Below, piece by piece: positions 10,999 to 22,053 of a stretch of 64,000 nucleotides of DNA. The translations under genes were made by a program, and so were the position numbers. The stretch comes from Isoetes taiwanensis. Lineage: Eukaryota > Streptophyta > Lycopodiopsida > Isoetales > Isoetaceae. Position 1 is the first letter of the stretch; every line of letters begins with the position of its first letter. The stretch covers positions 1,309,345-1,373,344 of the forward strand of contig JAJEKV010000002.1 in assembly GCA_021234155.1 (NCBI GenBank), in the 5' to 3' direction. The notes beneath the pieces are model-generated. The model was not told the DNA's origin. It saw only the letters and a program-made list of their open reading frames with translations, and searched no databases.

Positions 10999-12294
10999 AT
11001 GATGTTCTATCGTCTTCTCCAAGAAGTGGACCCGCCGGTGCCACTTCCATTTCCAGTTTCCGAGGCCACTTTCAAGCCCTCATCCGTCATTACTTCCTCC
11101 CACACCACAAAATTCTCAAAATTCCACTCGACTCCCCTTCCAATAACTTCGCCGAGCTGCACTTCACGCCCTTCTTCCCACGGTCATGTCCCAAGTCCCA
11201 GACACCCATGTCACTGTCTCCTCCTCAAATTTCACCATCCGATTCACACCATCTTTCCCAAACATCACAAACCCGAGGCAACAAATGGCTCCACCACCAC
11301 AACACCCTCGTCGGTTGTTGTTGTATCGCCCAGGATGCTCAAGCCGCTGCTCTCAAGTTACAAGAATCCCAAGGCGGCTCTTATGGCCGGGGTTCAACCC
11401 GCACTAGAGGCCTCCTCGATGCGGTCCACCAGACCTTCAAGCCGCCACGCCCAAGTTGCAACTTTGGAGGCCAAACTTCAAGACAAGCACGAAGCTCTCT
11501 TACAGGCTCATACAGATCTCAAAAGTGCACAAGATCAAGTCAGCCAACTTGCAGATCAACAGGCTCAGCTCCAATCAGAAATTCAGAATTTATTGGAGCA
11601 CAACAAGTCCAAAGCCGCTCTCCTGAGTACCAAGGACGCAGATATTGCTAAGCTCAACGCCTTGTACTCCGAACTTTGTGAAAATTTCAGCACTCAAGTT
11701 CAAAACCTTACAGAACGGGACGCTCAAGTTGCCTCCTTGACGGCTCAGCTTTCTACACAGACCTCTCAGCTCACCTCTCTTCAAGATCAGCTTACAGAGG
11801 CGCAGAAACAGAAAATACTGGATGACGCGGAGATTGCCGTGCTTCGTCTCAATACTCCGGGGAAATCCTCCTCCCAGGTCAACACTTCTCAGAAACGGGT
11901 CCGTGACCAGTCACGCCTGCTGCTAGAACGGGACAACCGGATACGTGATCTTGAACAACAGCTACAGCAAGCTATTCAGTCTGCTGATGAGGCTCAAGCA
12001 AAACTTGACGGCCATACCGCCATTCTTAACAGAATGCCTTTTGACTTCCCAGTTCCTTCCTGCTATCACGATTATGTGGTTGCTCGCCGCCACCTCTTCC
12101 TTCCGAGTGGCATGCGGCCGATGGACTGTGGATATTCCCCAGCGGCGGTCGCGTTTTCTTCGGATTTGGCGAACTCCATTGAAGACAAAGGGTTTGTGCT
12201 TGTGCCCTTGTGGTCTTTGATCTCATACCGCGTGGCCGATCCCGACTTTATCACCTTTCAGAGTTGTTCAGCCCATGGCTTACATATTTCATGA
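10999..12294 (+). CDS. uninterrupted coiled-coil ORF downstream of integrase (431 aa)
   Basis: This is the longest open frame in the window and the only long one in the retrotransposon without a break. Residues 1-140 are Pro/Ser/Thr/His-rich. Residues ~150-345 form a long, Gln/Glu/Ala/Leu-rich heptad-like coiled coil, with repeating blocks such as LQDQL, LEQQLQQ and AQVASL. Residues 346-431 are a more globular tail with aromatic and Gly/Pro residues. Extra 3' ORFs are known in some plant Ty3/gypsy lineages (Tat/Ogre and relatives), but I cannot match this one to a family. Its survival beside a ruined pol may mean chance, younger sequence, or a capture event. The start codon is a guess; the coiled coil may begin in a longer ancestral frame. 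Confidence 0.6.
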   Translation: MMFYRLLQEVDPPVPLPFPVSEATFKPSSVITSSHTTKFSKFHSTPLPITSPSCTSRPSSHGHVPSPRHPCHCLLLKFHHPIHTIFPKHHKPEATNGSTTTTPSSVVVVSPRMLKPLLSSYKNPKAALMAGVQPALEASSMRSTRPSSRHAQVATLEAKLQDKHEALLQAHTDLKSAQDQVSQLADQQAQLQSEIQNLLEHNKSKAALLSTKDADIAKLNALYSELCENFSTQVQNLTERDAQVASLTAQLSTQTSQLTSLQDQLTEAQKQKILDDAEIAVLRLNTPGKSSSQVNTSQKRVRDQSRLLLERDNRIRDLEQQLQQAIQSADEAQAKLDGHTAILNRMPFDFPVPSCYHDYVVARRHLFLPSGMRPMDCGYSPAAVAFSSDLANSIEDKGFVLVPLWSLISYRVADPDFITFQSCSAHGLHIS

Positions 12295-13390
12295 TTTCTA
12301 TCACGGTGATACACGGGAACACTTCGAAATGGGCCCGCGCCCGCTCTTTTTTGGTGACCCCAACGTGCAATGGTTGCTTCGGATAACAATCCCTATCTTG
12401 ATCGGGCTCGGACCCAAACTCTTCATCGAGGAGTATATGCGAGCTTGCCAATCATTTATCTCTCTCAAGCGGGGCCTGAACAGCATCGGGGAAGTATCTA
12501 GGACATCCCGGGATCTTCCCTATGCCCAAATTTATATGCGGCACCTCATGGTTATAATCAATTACAAGCTCGTTGGATAGCAAGACGGTCCCCACCCGGG
12601 ATGGGATAGCCCTCCAACTCAACTCTCAACTCTCTGCTTCTCTTTGGGATCGTTGGTGTCAAGCTCTTGATCCGGATCTTGTCGATCAATTCAGGAGGCT
12701 CGGCAACCCATACGGGCATGGTTCCTTCTCCCTATGCTTCCACAGGCATTACCTCCGCCCCAGGTTCTGACTGATTGGCCTCCCTTTTTGGACCAAGGTC
12801 ATGGATGGTCATGCGGATGGACTCCACCTCAGGATCTCGACGGATCTCGGTGGGATCCACGCGTTTTGTTAAGCGCTCACATTGGGAAGGCGGTGCCACT
12901 CTGGATACCACCACGAATTGGATCTACATTGCAAATGGCGTGGTTGGCAGCGGCCCGGATGCGCTTCATGGTCTTGACACCTTCTTGCGGGGAATGCCAC
13001 CACCTCGCGCGATCCTTGATCCATCTTCAAAAGCGGATTTTGTGCTGCTCTCAAATGCATTTTGCTAAGCTCCTTAAATGCGGCCCATTTTCCCATTTTT
13101 CATCCCCGAATGCCGATTAATCGGTGCCTTTGGCCTCAGAACTGTCTCCTCATGGAATGTCGGTACATTTCTTGAGATGCCCATGCTTTGCCCTTGAAGA
13201 CATGGTGCGCTCTTCGCTTTCTTATTGATGCGGATCCGCCCCTTGGCCAAAACACTCCTCCCTCTTCAAACCGCCAGGATCTCATTAGCGATTACCATAA
13301 TGGTGCCCGTCCTCACTCCGTGAGGATCACTTTCGGAATATATGGCTTCCAGCCCTCGAAACACTTCCTCCTTTTCTTCACTCACGAGTG
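12295..13390 (+). other. retrotransposon 3' region before the LTR
   Basis: Sense frames switch between 12275-12580, 12573-12770, 12734-13120 and 12775-13068, suggesting that coding sequence once continued past the coiled-coil ORF. No domain is recognised. Confidence 0.4.
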
Positions 13391-13405
13391 TCGTTTGGTG
13401 GGGAG
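13391..13405 (+). promoter_or_regulatory. polypurine tract before the 3' LTR
   Basis: TCGTTTGGTGGGGAG abuts the TG of the 3' LTR at 13406. The T-run followed by a G/A-rich tail is the usual plus-strand priming site of Ty3/gypsy elements. Confidence 0.7.
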
Positions 13406-13996
13406 TGTTAGTCCCGGTGCCTCCCGATGCAGGACTATTCATCCTCCTGACAGACGGAGGTCAAGCTCAAGGATCCTCGATCCCACCCGGGTCAGCCATC
13501 AAAGGCTCGGCGAAGACCAAACTAAGCAAACCCGCTTGTCAAAGCACGTGGCGGCCAACAACAAGCGCCCTTCGGACAAGTGATGGCCCGTCACTTGCCG
13601 GTAAGGCGTCAAAAGGCGTGATTCTAGGCACTTCAAGAGGCACCGCCAACATTCCTAAATCAGGCCTCCTTCCGAGTCGGCGACGAGATCGGTCGAGTGT
13701 CTATATTGGGCCAAAGGCCATTGTACTATATATATGAGTAGAGCTAGCACATGAGTTTTTAGATGAGTTTTGAGTCTTGTCTCCTTCGGGTTTTCTCTCT
13801 ATTACGAGAGCTCATGTATGTTCATCATTGATATCAAGAAAGCTTATCATTTTCCTCTCAATTGTTCTGTTTTCTTCTTCTTCTTCTTCTCTTCTTGCAA
13901 ATCCCGCGTGACATAGTCCCCCGGACTCTCCTGTTAGATCCACGGGTCCTCACAGAGGGCTGTCTTCCAGGAGTTCCCGAACCCAGACCCCAAACA
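13406..13996 (+). repeat. 3' LTR
   Basis: It begins TGTTAGTCCC and ends CCCCAAACA, matching the ends of the 5' LTR. Compared with the 5' copy it has many substitutions and small insertions and deletions, densest at CG-rich places (for example around 13525-13610 and 13670-13700), consistent with long residence in methylated DNA. Confidence 0.92.
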
Positions 13997-14001
13997 AGGA
14001 C
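13997..14001. repeat. target-site duplication, right (AGGAC)
   Basis: An exact copy of 3507-3511, directly after the terminal CA of the 3' LTR. Confidence 0.92.
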
Positions 14002-14113
14002 CAGACTTGTGACAGAAGCCAATAAAGGCACACTTTTACAAGACCAAAACTGAAACAGCATAACCACAATTTTACAACAGCATAACTGAACTGCACACAC
14101 ACTATATAAGCTT

Positions 14114-15820
14114 TCATGCTTCCATAGTTCCACGATGCTTGCTTACCATACGATCAAAAGCATTGACATGGCGTACAAAAACTCCTTTGAGCAGGTTCAT
14201 ATGTCCACAAAAAGAGCGCCTTTGCCTCAATGATATCTTCAAGTCTTCCATCTCAAGGCATTCCAAGGCATCCTGCATCCTTGCAAACTGTTGCACAAAC
14301 TATCCTTCACGTCTCTAATCGCTGTCAGAACCTCCTGGACAACAAATCAACATCGACATACTGATTTCTTGCCAATAGCGGTATTGACATCACAACTATA
14401 CATATCCTCTTCCGGTTCTACCTCCGAGTCACTATCTATGTTGATGACGTAATGAACTAATCCATTCCCATCATCCACACCTTGAGGAAGCTGATCCACT
14501 ACGACATCTACAAAAACAACACTATGTACGTCAAGAAATGAAGCACAACCTAATTGACATGAAGACTTTTGTCGCCTGTGTGTAACGAAATGAATTCTGG
14601 CCAAGGTTCATAAGGGGTGTCTGCAGGGGCACTAGTTTTCTCAAAGGCTGCTAAGTGCTCATCATCATATGTTTCCTCATCACTATTAAGCATCTCATCC
14701 CAAATACGTTTTCTCCTTTTCTCCACCTTCTCCACAGACGCAATTCCAGAAGGTGTGTCAAAGATATCTGACTGCACATCTCGAGTAGAAGCACTTCCCA
14801 GATTCAATGTCAGCCTCCAAACTGCTTCTAACCGTTGTTGCAATATGAAGGCGCAATTCATAGGCAACATCCACGCACTGCTGAGAACAAATTTGTGTGT
14901 TTTCAACATGGCAGTGATAGATTGCTCCAACGATGCACTGATTTGCCTCTTGCCATGATAGAGAACAAAGTGGAAAACCCTAACCAATAAATTTCGGTTA
15001 TCCAACATCACACATAACTTGATATCTCAGCGCCATATAATGCATACAACTCTCTTCCCCTTTCCATATGTTTTGCAATAACATTCTTCACATGCTACCT
15101 AAAATGCATCTTCCCTAAATCTTTCATATACTAGCCAATCATACCTTTGTAAAAGTGCAGCTTCGTGTACTTCAAAGCCTTGCATACAATAATTCTTCTA
15201 GCAGGTTTGTGGCTATCCCAACCAAGGTATTTCTTGAGCTTCACATTCACTGTGGCTGGATTGCTAAGGTTTCTCACGTCAACTTGAAGAACACATTGAA
15301 TATGCAGGTGATCTAACTCGGAGCCACGCTCCTGGCTGACCATCCCAGAGATGCACTCTTCATCCAAGAATTTGCAGACAGACACATACAATGCTTCCCA
15401 AACATTTAAACCATCTATACTGACTGTAACACTAACATCAAGAGAGCAAGGCTCATCTAATGCCTGACCACAGCTCATGCTTGGCATCTTCTTCTTGGTT
15501 CCCTTGACCAGCACCTTCTTGGCCAACCGAGGATTCTCCCCCCCAAAGTCCTGCTTCCCTGGCCCTCTGTCCTCAAACAAACGTAATAACTCCACAAACT
15601 GCCATGCTTGATCCTCACATGCTTTCTTCCCACTTCCTCCATCCACTTTCTTTCCCTGGGTTGCATCTGGCACAAGAGGTTCTGGCACCTCCACAAATGT
15701 GCTACCATGGAAGTTTTCATTCTCAGCAAGCTTGAAGCCTTCCCAAAGAACCCTGCACTCTGCAACAACACTGCTTTCAGGAGAGCGGCCCTCTGCATCC
15801 ACGCTGCCCCTGCCCGACAC
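14114..15820 (-). pseudogene. Rep-HUH endonuclease (replitron-like transposase), decayed
   Basis: The main minus-strand frame starts at 15820 and runs 229 codons. After a Glu/Gly/Lys-rich leader it holds the HUH motif HLHIQ (His171, Gln175; bases 15310 down), the metal-binding site of rolling-circle Rep nucleases. Further on are KKYLGWDSHKPARR and KGMIG. The frame then stops with TAG at 15131-15133, directly before Y-M-K-D. HUH nucleases carry Tyr-x-x-Lys here, so the stop appears to sit on the catalytic tyrosine codon. Coding resemblance continues after it (GKMHF, a second stop, then HMERGRELYALYGA to about 15040). It shifts frame into 14550-15011 (LLVRVFHFVLYHGKRQ, MLKTHKFVLSSAW) and goes on in acidic and basic fragments to about 14114. 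The total of ~570 codons and this motif order fit eukaryotic replitron Rep proteins as I remember them. Element ends were not found. Confidence 0.65.
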
Positions 15821-15849
15821 CCCCTGGCCAACCTCCTCAAGAACATGAC

Positions 15850-18278
15850 AACAAGCGAAACAAAATCAAATGCCCGTGGGAGGCCCAGAAGTCGCTTCCA
15901 TAACTAAGGGATGGAGAAGATGGGCTACACCAGTGAAAGTTTTTACATTGCAGAGCACAATTGGATGTAATAAACAAGAAAACAAAGAATCCGACTTTAG
16001 AACACCATGTTAGCAGCTATTCGCGTTATCGGGGCTACGACAATCTCTGGCAGCCACATGCCGCAGCCCACGAGCAGAGACCGTAGCATCTACATTAGGT
16101 TTGAGGCCAAATGCATGAATCGGACCCTCATGCCCATGACAAAAAATGAAATAGGCTTGATTTCCAAAAAAATAAAACTAGCAAAAGGCACACCAGAAGG
16201 TTTTGTACCAGCAATATAAAGGGGTTGGCAGAGGGAGGTACCAATATAAAGGGGTTGGTAGAGGGAACTTGGTTGGGATGTAGTTTCACGGATTGTTTTA
16301 TTTGAGAAGGAAGATCATGCATATTTTTTTGGAATAACATCCTAAGAGTATTGCATGTTTTTTGCTTTGGTTTGCTATCTTAAAATTTCACAAATAGATA
16401 GAGGGATGCCAGTGGTTTGCTCATAGATATTTGTTTCCTCCCAATTGGTTTGTGAGGCCATGCATAAATGAGAATTCAATATAGATTAGTTGATTTCATT
16501 ATTACAAGCTTATCTGATCCAAAAAGGCCACTTGCAACATGTCAAGTGCTTGTAGATAATTTAGATATCTAGTAAACTCATATGATATACTTATTGTTTC
16601 AACAAAGTATCAATTTCAAACATTTGTGGTTAACTAAACAAAGAAGTTTCATGCATTTTTTTTTTGTTAACGACACAGAAAAGATGCACCATAAAAGTTT
16701 CAGTGTTGGTAGTCATTGTTTTAGTGTTGAATTCAAATTGGTCGTGTAAGGCCTGGCAAACGGAAGCATCAACAAAGTGCACACTACTGAAGACAAAAAG
16801 CCTATGGCACTACAGTTTCATTTAAATTACAAATAGACCATGTATATTTTCGAATAGCGTTTATAAATGATGGCTATAATGCATATGGAAGGTCGTTCAA
16901 ATAACTGCAACCTTGTCATTTTTGCACAAAAGAGATGTTCAAGACTTGTTACAATCGTCTGTAGCATTGCAGCAAAATTAGCAAATAGAGCTAGACTTAA
17001 AAATTAGCAAATAGGTAGAAGGATAAATAAATTGCTAACATGCAAAATAAGGTTACACACAAAGGATCTTTTTAGAACATCCAATACAACTACAGAGGAT
17101 CATCAAAAGAATAAGCCCACGAACTACCAATATATTGTCTAAAATAGTCGAATAGGAACTATTAAGTACATTATGGTAGCCATGCACTGATCCGTTACAT
17201 GGAATAGAAAAATAAAAGCACCAGAACAGATGGTATATTCTTGCAGAAGTTATGTTGTTGCAAGTATTATATCATTTAAAAATAAATAAAGCTCACCTTG
17301 CAAGAAGAGGAAGCTGCTACTTGAACCAGCAAGAAGTCACTGTAACAAATGAAAGATTATGGTACTTTGTTTTGAAGATATCTTTATATTGTAACTTTAC
17401 TAGGATTGTCAAGTTTATTTGCAAGCATCAATCATAACAGTGGATTCCCAACATGCCCATACTATAATTTTAGCTTTCTGCAAACATGCATGTGGAAAAG
17501 CCCAGAGCTTAAAACAATAACAAAGAGCATAAAGTTCAAGACACAAATTATTTGAAACAAATTGCATGGATAATTCTCAAACTTGTTGCAAAATCAACTG
17601 AAAATATATTCTCAGCTTAAGGACTAGTAGCTAAGATATGTGTTCCGAGACTTCTAAATATCTGCAAGGGATATTCATGCTAACCTGTGTTCAAAAATAT
17701 GTCACTCTACTTTGGTACACTCCATCTATTCATAATCCAATCAATCTATACCATTTCTTTCTCGTAAGCTTTGCGAGATTCATAAAGTTAAGGCCATAGT
17801 AGAGTCTTAGCCAAAGACCAGCTTGTTTTATATCGAATAAAATTGACTTTGCAAGATAGACCAAATACGTTCTGTAGAGCACAGTCTAAGCCCAATTTAT
17901 ATGCCCATATGCTCTCCTTCTACACGGGCCATTTCTAGGGGTGGCTATGTTAATTATGGCCTGAACCTAAGATTAGCTGGTTACAGGAATAGAGAAGATA
18001 AAATCAAATTTGTTGTAGGGGGTTTTCTCACATGTGATATGAGATCAGCCCATGTCAGGGTATTGTTAGAGAGGCAAGAATAGAAAGATTTTAGAAAGTT
18101 TGGTAATGTTCTTAAGATGGTCGATTCTCTCTATCCTTCTAGCAGATAGCTTGGCACACCTTAAATCGTGCAGACTACTGTTGGCAGGAATGGTTTTGCC
18201 ATTTCTACCCTATTAGCAACGTTAATCATATAAGGAAAAGTAGAGAGTGATTAGGTCTAGAATGATAGTTGAAAGTAC
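15850..18278. other. no recognisable gene
   Basis: AT-rich sequence with only short open frames. 16213-16262 has a short duplication of the block ACCAATATAAAGGGGTTGG. The 3' untranslated region of the minus-strand spliced gene would lie in the right part. Confidence 0.5.
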
Positions 18279-19445
18279 TTATGATCCGAGCCAAAAAAAA
18301 TTAATCAAAATAGAAGCAATGGCCCAGTAATTGAGGCATTGTTTTAAGGTCTTCATCCATAAATCTGCATGCCTAAGGCATCTGGTATAGGCTCTACTGG
18401 AACCCACACATTGGAGAATTATGGTGAAACTAGATGCATGGCTCCATAATCCAATTGTAAGGTCTGGATTTGACAAGGGGGCATTATTTCACGGCTAGTT
18501 AAGCCAAGCTTACAAAAACTATTGGTCAAGAAATATAAATCCAGGCCTAGTTTCCCAGACATGGTAGCAAGCAGATTAGAGGAGAGCTTGGACATCTCCT
18601 CACCATATGATGTTGCATTTTGGTACAGTTTAGCATCTGATCCAGAATAAAAAAGAAACAAGGAATATAAACTAAGCGTACAAATTTGTAACAGCACTTG
18701 ATCAAAAGAAAAGAAAAGCAAATGAGTATCTAAGAATGTAGAACAAAATTTCTTACATGTAATAAGCGGCTTATCATGCCACATCTCTACCCGAGCTGGC
18801 AAAAGTGGATGTGCCTCAAATAATGCCTCCACTGCAAGACAAGTAGTTATTATACTTGAATAAGCCCCCTAAGAATGACAAGAGAATACGCAAGGCATGA
18901 TAGCCAAAACAAATAATCAAACCATGTTGGCTCACGAAATGCTCAATGCGAATGCATCCATCTTCAGATGCTTTCTTTTAGAAAATGGGTCATTTGTAGA
19001 GAATACTACATGCAACATTACATAGCAGGCTTAATAACCTATATAAAATGCAAGCCCCAAGAACAACATTGGGCTTCGTAGTTTCATGAACATCCGTATT
19101 GCAATTGGATCTCATAGTGCAAGAAATGGAACCTGCTTTTTTGCATGCTCTAGAATAACATGTTGAAGACATTCATTATTGGCACCTTCTAGTCCTGCGG
19201 GACTCAAAATTTGATTGTGTATTCTTTAGGTCTTCATCTGACACACATCTCACCAATCCTCATGAGTTTTCCAAGTGAATCCAAGCTTTAAGGAAGCAAT
19301 TTCAAACATCTACCTGAATATCGCGTTGATGAAAGTTTTGCTGCTATATCCCCCATAATAAAAGGTGCTCTACTGTTTCCACCATTTATTCTTGAAACGA
19401 TTCCATCATTAGGGATTGCACGAGCTAGTAGTTGCTTCCTTCTTT
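18279..19445 (-). CDS. unrecognised spliced gene, four exons
   Basis: Four minus-strand exons join in one frame. Exon A is about 19445-19314, B 18831-18757, C 18636-18514, D 18463-18279 (stop TAA at 18279-18281). All three introns are phase 1. Their donors are GTAGAT, GTAAGA and GTAAGC; the acceptors are TTGCAG, GATCAG and ATCCAG. The peptide looks genuinely coding: LARAIPNDGIVSRINGG in A, HPLLPARVEMWHDKPL in B, YQNATSYGEEMSKLSSNLL in C, RAYTRCLRHADLW in D. I do not recognise the family. The last intron would be only 50 bp, unusually short for a plant; an alternative acceptor at 18430 would end the protein after a few residues. The start of exon A and any upstream exons are unresolved. Unlike most genes here it shows no frame break. 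Confidence 0.5.
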
Positions 19446-20534
19446 TTCACAATCAACAAGCACAAATAACAGACAGATATATAAAAGTTCCTAAAATGTT
19501 TTCAAGCGAACAAAAGGAAGGTGACATTGGGTTGCAGAGTCTCATGTTTTCCATGCTTACTGAATCCGCTCCTTACTGTGCAAAGTTAGATGAGATGGAA
19601 ATGCATTGAAGATAAAAAGCTGGAGATCGAGATCAAATAAATCTAGGGTCTATAGAGCAAGAATTCAGAGGCCGCTACAATGTAAGGGAAAAATTAATAG
19701 ATCTGTTAAAAATATATCAAAATCAGCCTTAAAAACTTGTTTGAACATATGAATCCATGAGATTCTTTGGCAAAAATCACACTGCACACAGCAAGGAAAA
19801 GATTTTGCAAGATCCCCGCCATTTGCTACCCCAGAAACGACATGAAAGAAAGTTGTGAAGGGGCAACAAAGCCAAAACTTCTTTCTATAAAATCTTCTCC
19901 ATGGGTTTGCAATGCATGCTTGTAGGCATGAGTCTTGCAGCAGGGAAGCAAGAAACTATGGGCCACAATGAGAAAATAGCTAGCGGCAAGGTAAACTTGC
20001 TCTGGAGATAAATAGCCCATGCTAGAGCATGTTTAGGGCTACACACTAATCTAGGGGAAGCGTAACAAGGTCAACATAGACTAAAAATAGGCAAGAAATC
20101 CAAAGCAATCCAGAAACGGATGCAGTTTAACATCCCACAACAACGAGGAATTGTGACGAATGACCATCTCCATCTCCATGTTATTTCTTGGCCTTATTGA
20201 TACGATTATATTTGGGTTGTTGTAACAACACAGAATCATAGAACCCATAATAAAATAATAGAACATTGGACTAAAGAAACTTCATTCATGCACAATTGAT
20301 ATGGCAGCACCATTAACCACCCAACTGGATCCACTGGGTTACGGCAAAACAAAAGTGTTATGGCAAATAAAAACCTCTGGCATCTGGCTTATTGGCCCTC
20401 CAGGCTAATCTCACTACTCCAAGTAGCCACAGATCAGAAAGCAACTGCAAATCTGTAATGTGGCTGTAGCAGTAATTTGTGACCCCCTTGTCACGTTTTT
20501 GGCCATTACTTCCTTATATAGATGAACTACAAGA
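19446..20534. other. no recognisable gene
   Basis: Short open frames only, with no motif. Upstream exons of the 18.3-19.4 kb gene may lie here, but I could not connect any with consistent splice sites. Confidence 0.4.
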
Positions 20535-20645
20535 TGTACCACCCCAATTCGGAAACTAGACTCTGAGCCAGTTCCAAAAGGTAAAAGTCGCCTCGATCGG
20601 AGCTCTGGTTATGGAGATCTCTAACTGAAGTTTAGGTTCTATTTA

Positions 20646-20978
20646 TAGATCTCTCCGTGACTTTAATCTTTTTTAACAGGCAGTTGCCTTTTAATCAAAA
20701 TAATTAGATTACATGACTTATCATATGGAATATTATCTATGGGCTGCTCCCTCAACTAATAATCATCCCAATGATAGTGTGTCGACCCCTTCTATAAATA
20801 TCAATGGTTCTTATAACTGTGTTAGACGTTTCCCTTGCTTTTGATGTTATAGCTCAGCCCCTTTATATTATTAGGTGACCTTAGGAATAATATTTACATA
20901 ATATTTGCCATAATTTTTGCCATATTCCAATAACCCATTCGCCGTGGATCACTCCCTTGTGCTTGCTCCATATCAATC
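20646..20978 (+). repeat. direct repeat, copy 1 (~335 bp)
   Basis: Shares long blocks with 22054-22412, including a stretch of about 75 almost identical bases (around 20700-20790) and the AT-rich ATTTACATAATATTTGCCAT. A possible LTR start, TGTACCACCCC, lies upstream at 20535 but is not present before the second copy. The pair may be the LTRs of a small TRIM-like element, or one full and one truncated LTR. Confidence 0.7.
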
Positions 20979-21108
20979 CATCCCTTCTCAAAAAGATCAT
21001 CCAAGTACGTTTCAATTTGGTCCATCCCTTCTCAAGGTGGTTATTCCACGATATGAACCGAGAAAATTCTCAAACCTGCGAACTTAAGAAACAATTATAT
21101 ATATTTTT

Positions 21109-21486
21109 GTACTTCCACAGTACCATATATCTTTGGCACCTTCGCATTCCTTTTCTTTTAATTTCTGCAAAAACTCAAAAATAATAATTATGGATATCCG
21201 CGTACTTCCACAGTATGATATATCTCATGTACCTCCGTGGTACATTATTATCTTTCGTACCTCCGCGGTACTACTTGATTGTATCTCCGCGATACAATAT
21301 ATCTTTGCAATACAGATGCAACTTTTGACAAGCCTGTTGTGTTGCAATCACAAGTGCTACTCTTCAAAAATATACATCTAATGCACTCTTGTTCAAACCT
21401 ATTGCGCTGCAGCACAATTGCTAATCTACCAAGAAGCATTCACAATTAGTGCACCATGTTCAGGCCTATTACGTTGCAATCGTAAT
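21109..21486. repeat. array of short hairpins with co-varying arms
   Basis: A series of 15-19 bp inverted repeats, spaced 25-90 bp. The first type is GTACT-TCCAC-AGTAC (21109-21123), GTACT-TCCAC-AGTAT (21202-21216), GTACC-TCCGT-GGTAC (21229-21243), GTACC-TCCGC-GGTAC (21257-21271) and GTATC-TCCGC-GATAC (21281-21295). The second type is TTGCA...TGCAA (21305-21321), TTGTG-TTGCAAT-CACAA (21337-21353), ATTG-CGCTGCAGCA-CAAT (21401-21418) and ATTACG-TTGCAAT-CGTAAT (21468-21486). When one arm changes, the other changes to match. It sits between the two direct repeats at 20.6 and 22.1 kb. Function is unknown. Confidence 0.75.
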
Positions 21487-22053
21487 TACCAATCTACCAT
21501 GGGTACACACAAGAAATAAAATTTTACTCTTTATTCCGCATAAAGAAAAAATCAACTTATAAAATTTACCCATAAGCCGTACTATATGAAGCAATTTGAG
21601 ATTCCGCATCCAAATTTCACATCCATATATTTGATAGCTTATTCGTAGAGTTCTCCCCAATGCTTGACACTAAAAAAACCTGCAGATAAGGTCAAGTGTT
21701 AATATAAATGACTTTCAAAGTCAAATATGCATATAAATGACCCCCACGGCCAATCGGCCTCTCAGATCACCACGATCTGACTCCGCAATCTCAAGCAAGA
21801 TGCTTTTGCGGTTCGCATACTCAGGCTTAAAGGTTGGAAGTTACATAGGCCCAGATGATCAAAACAGACTTCTAGAGATGGCAAGAGATCATTATAGTAG
21901 GTAGTTCGGCTATTATGACAAAGCAGTGCCCAATATTGTATAGCAGTGTTATTTATCTCCAAGACAAGCTTTTCCACGACAACCCAACAATCACCCTTAT
22001 TATTCCATAATCCCCAAAAGATCATAGAAGTTTTCCCAATAATTCCAACTCGT

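Larger units (their letters stand above)
3512..13996 (+). mobile_element. complete but decayed Ty3/gypsy LTR retrotransposon (10.5 kb)
   Basis: The element runs from TG at 3512 to CA at 13996. It has two LTRs of 584 and 591 bp, a purine-rich tract before the 3' LTR, and 5-base AGGAC target duplications. The order of coding parts is gag with a zinc knuckle, protease, reverse transcriptase, RNase H, integrase, then an extra coiled-coil ORF. RT before integrase places it in Ty3/gypsy. The D-G-G-S protease core and the extra 3' ORF fit the Tat/Athila side of the family, but that placement is tentative. All enzymatic parts are broken by frameshifts and stops, and the LTRs differ by many substitutions and small indels, so the insertion is old and non-autonomous. 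It landed next to the 3' side of the Rep-HUH relic, giving a relative age order. Confidence 0.95.

Noticed and set aside
14617-14958. Plus-strand frame of 113 codons
   Set aside because: It is antisense to the second part of the Rep-HUH relic, which has the recognisable motifs.
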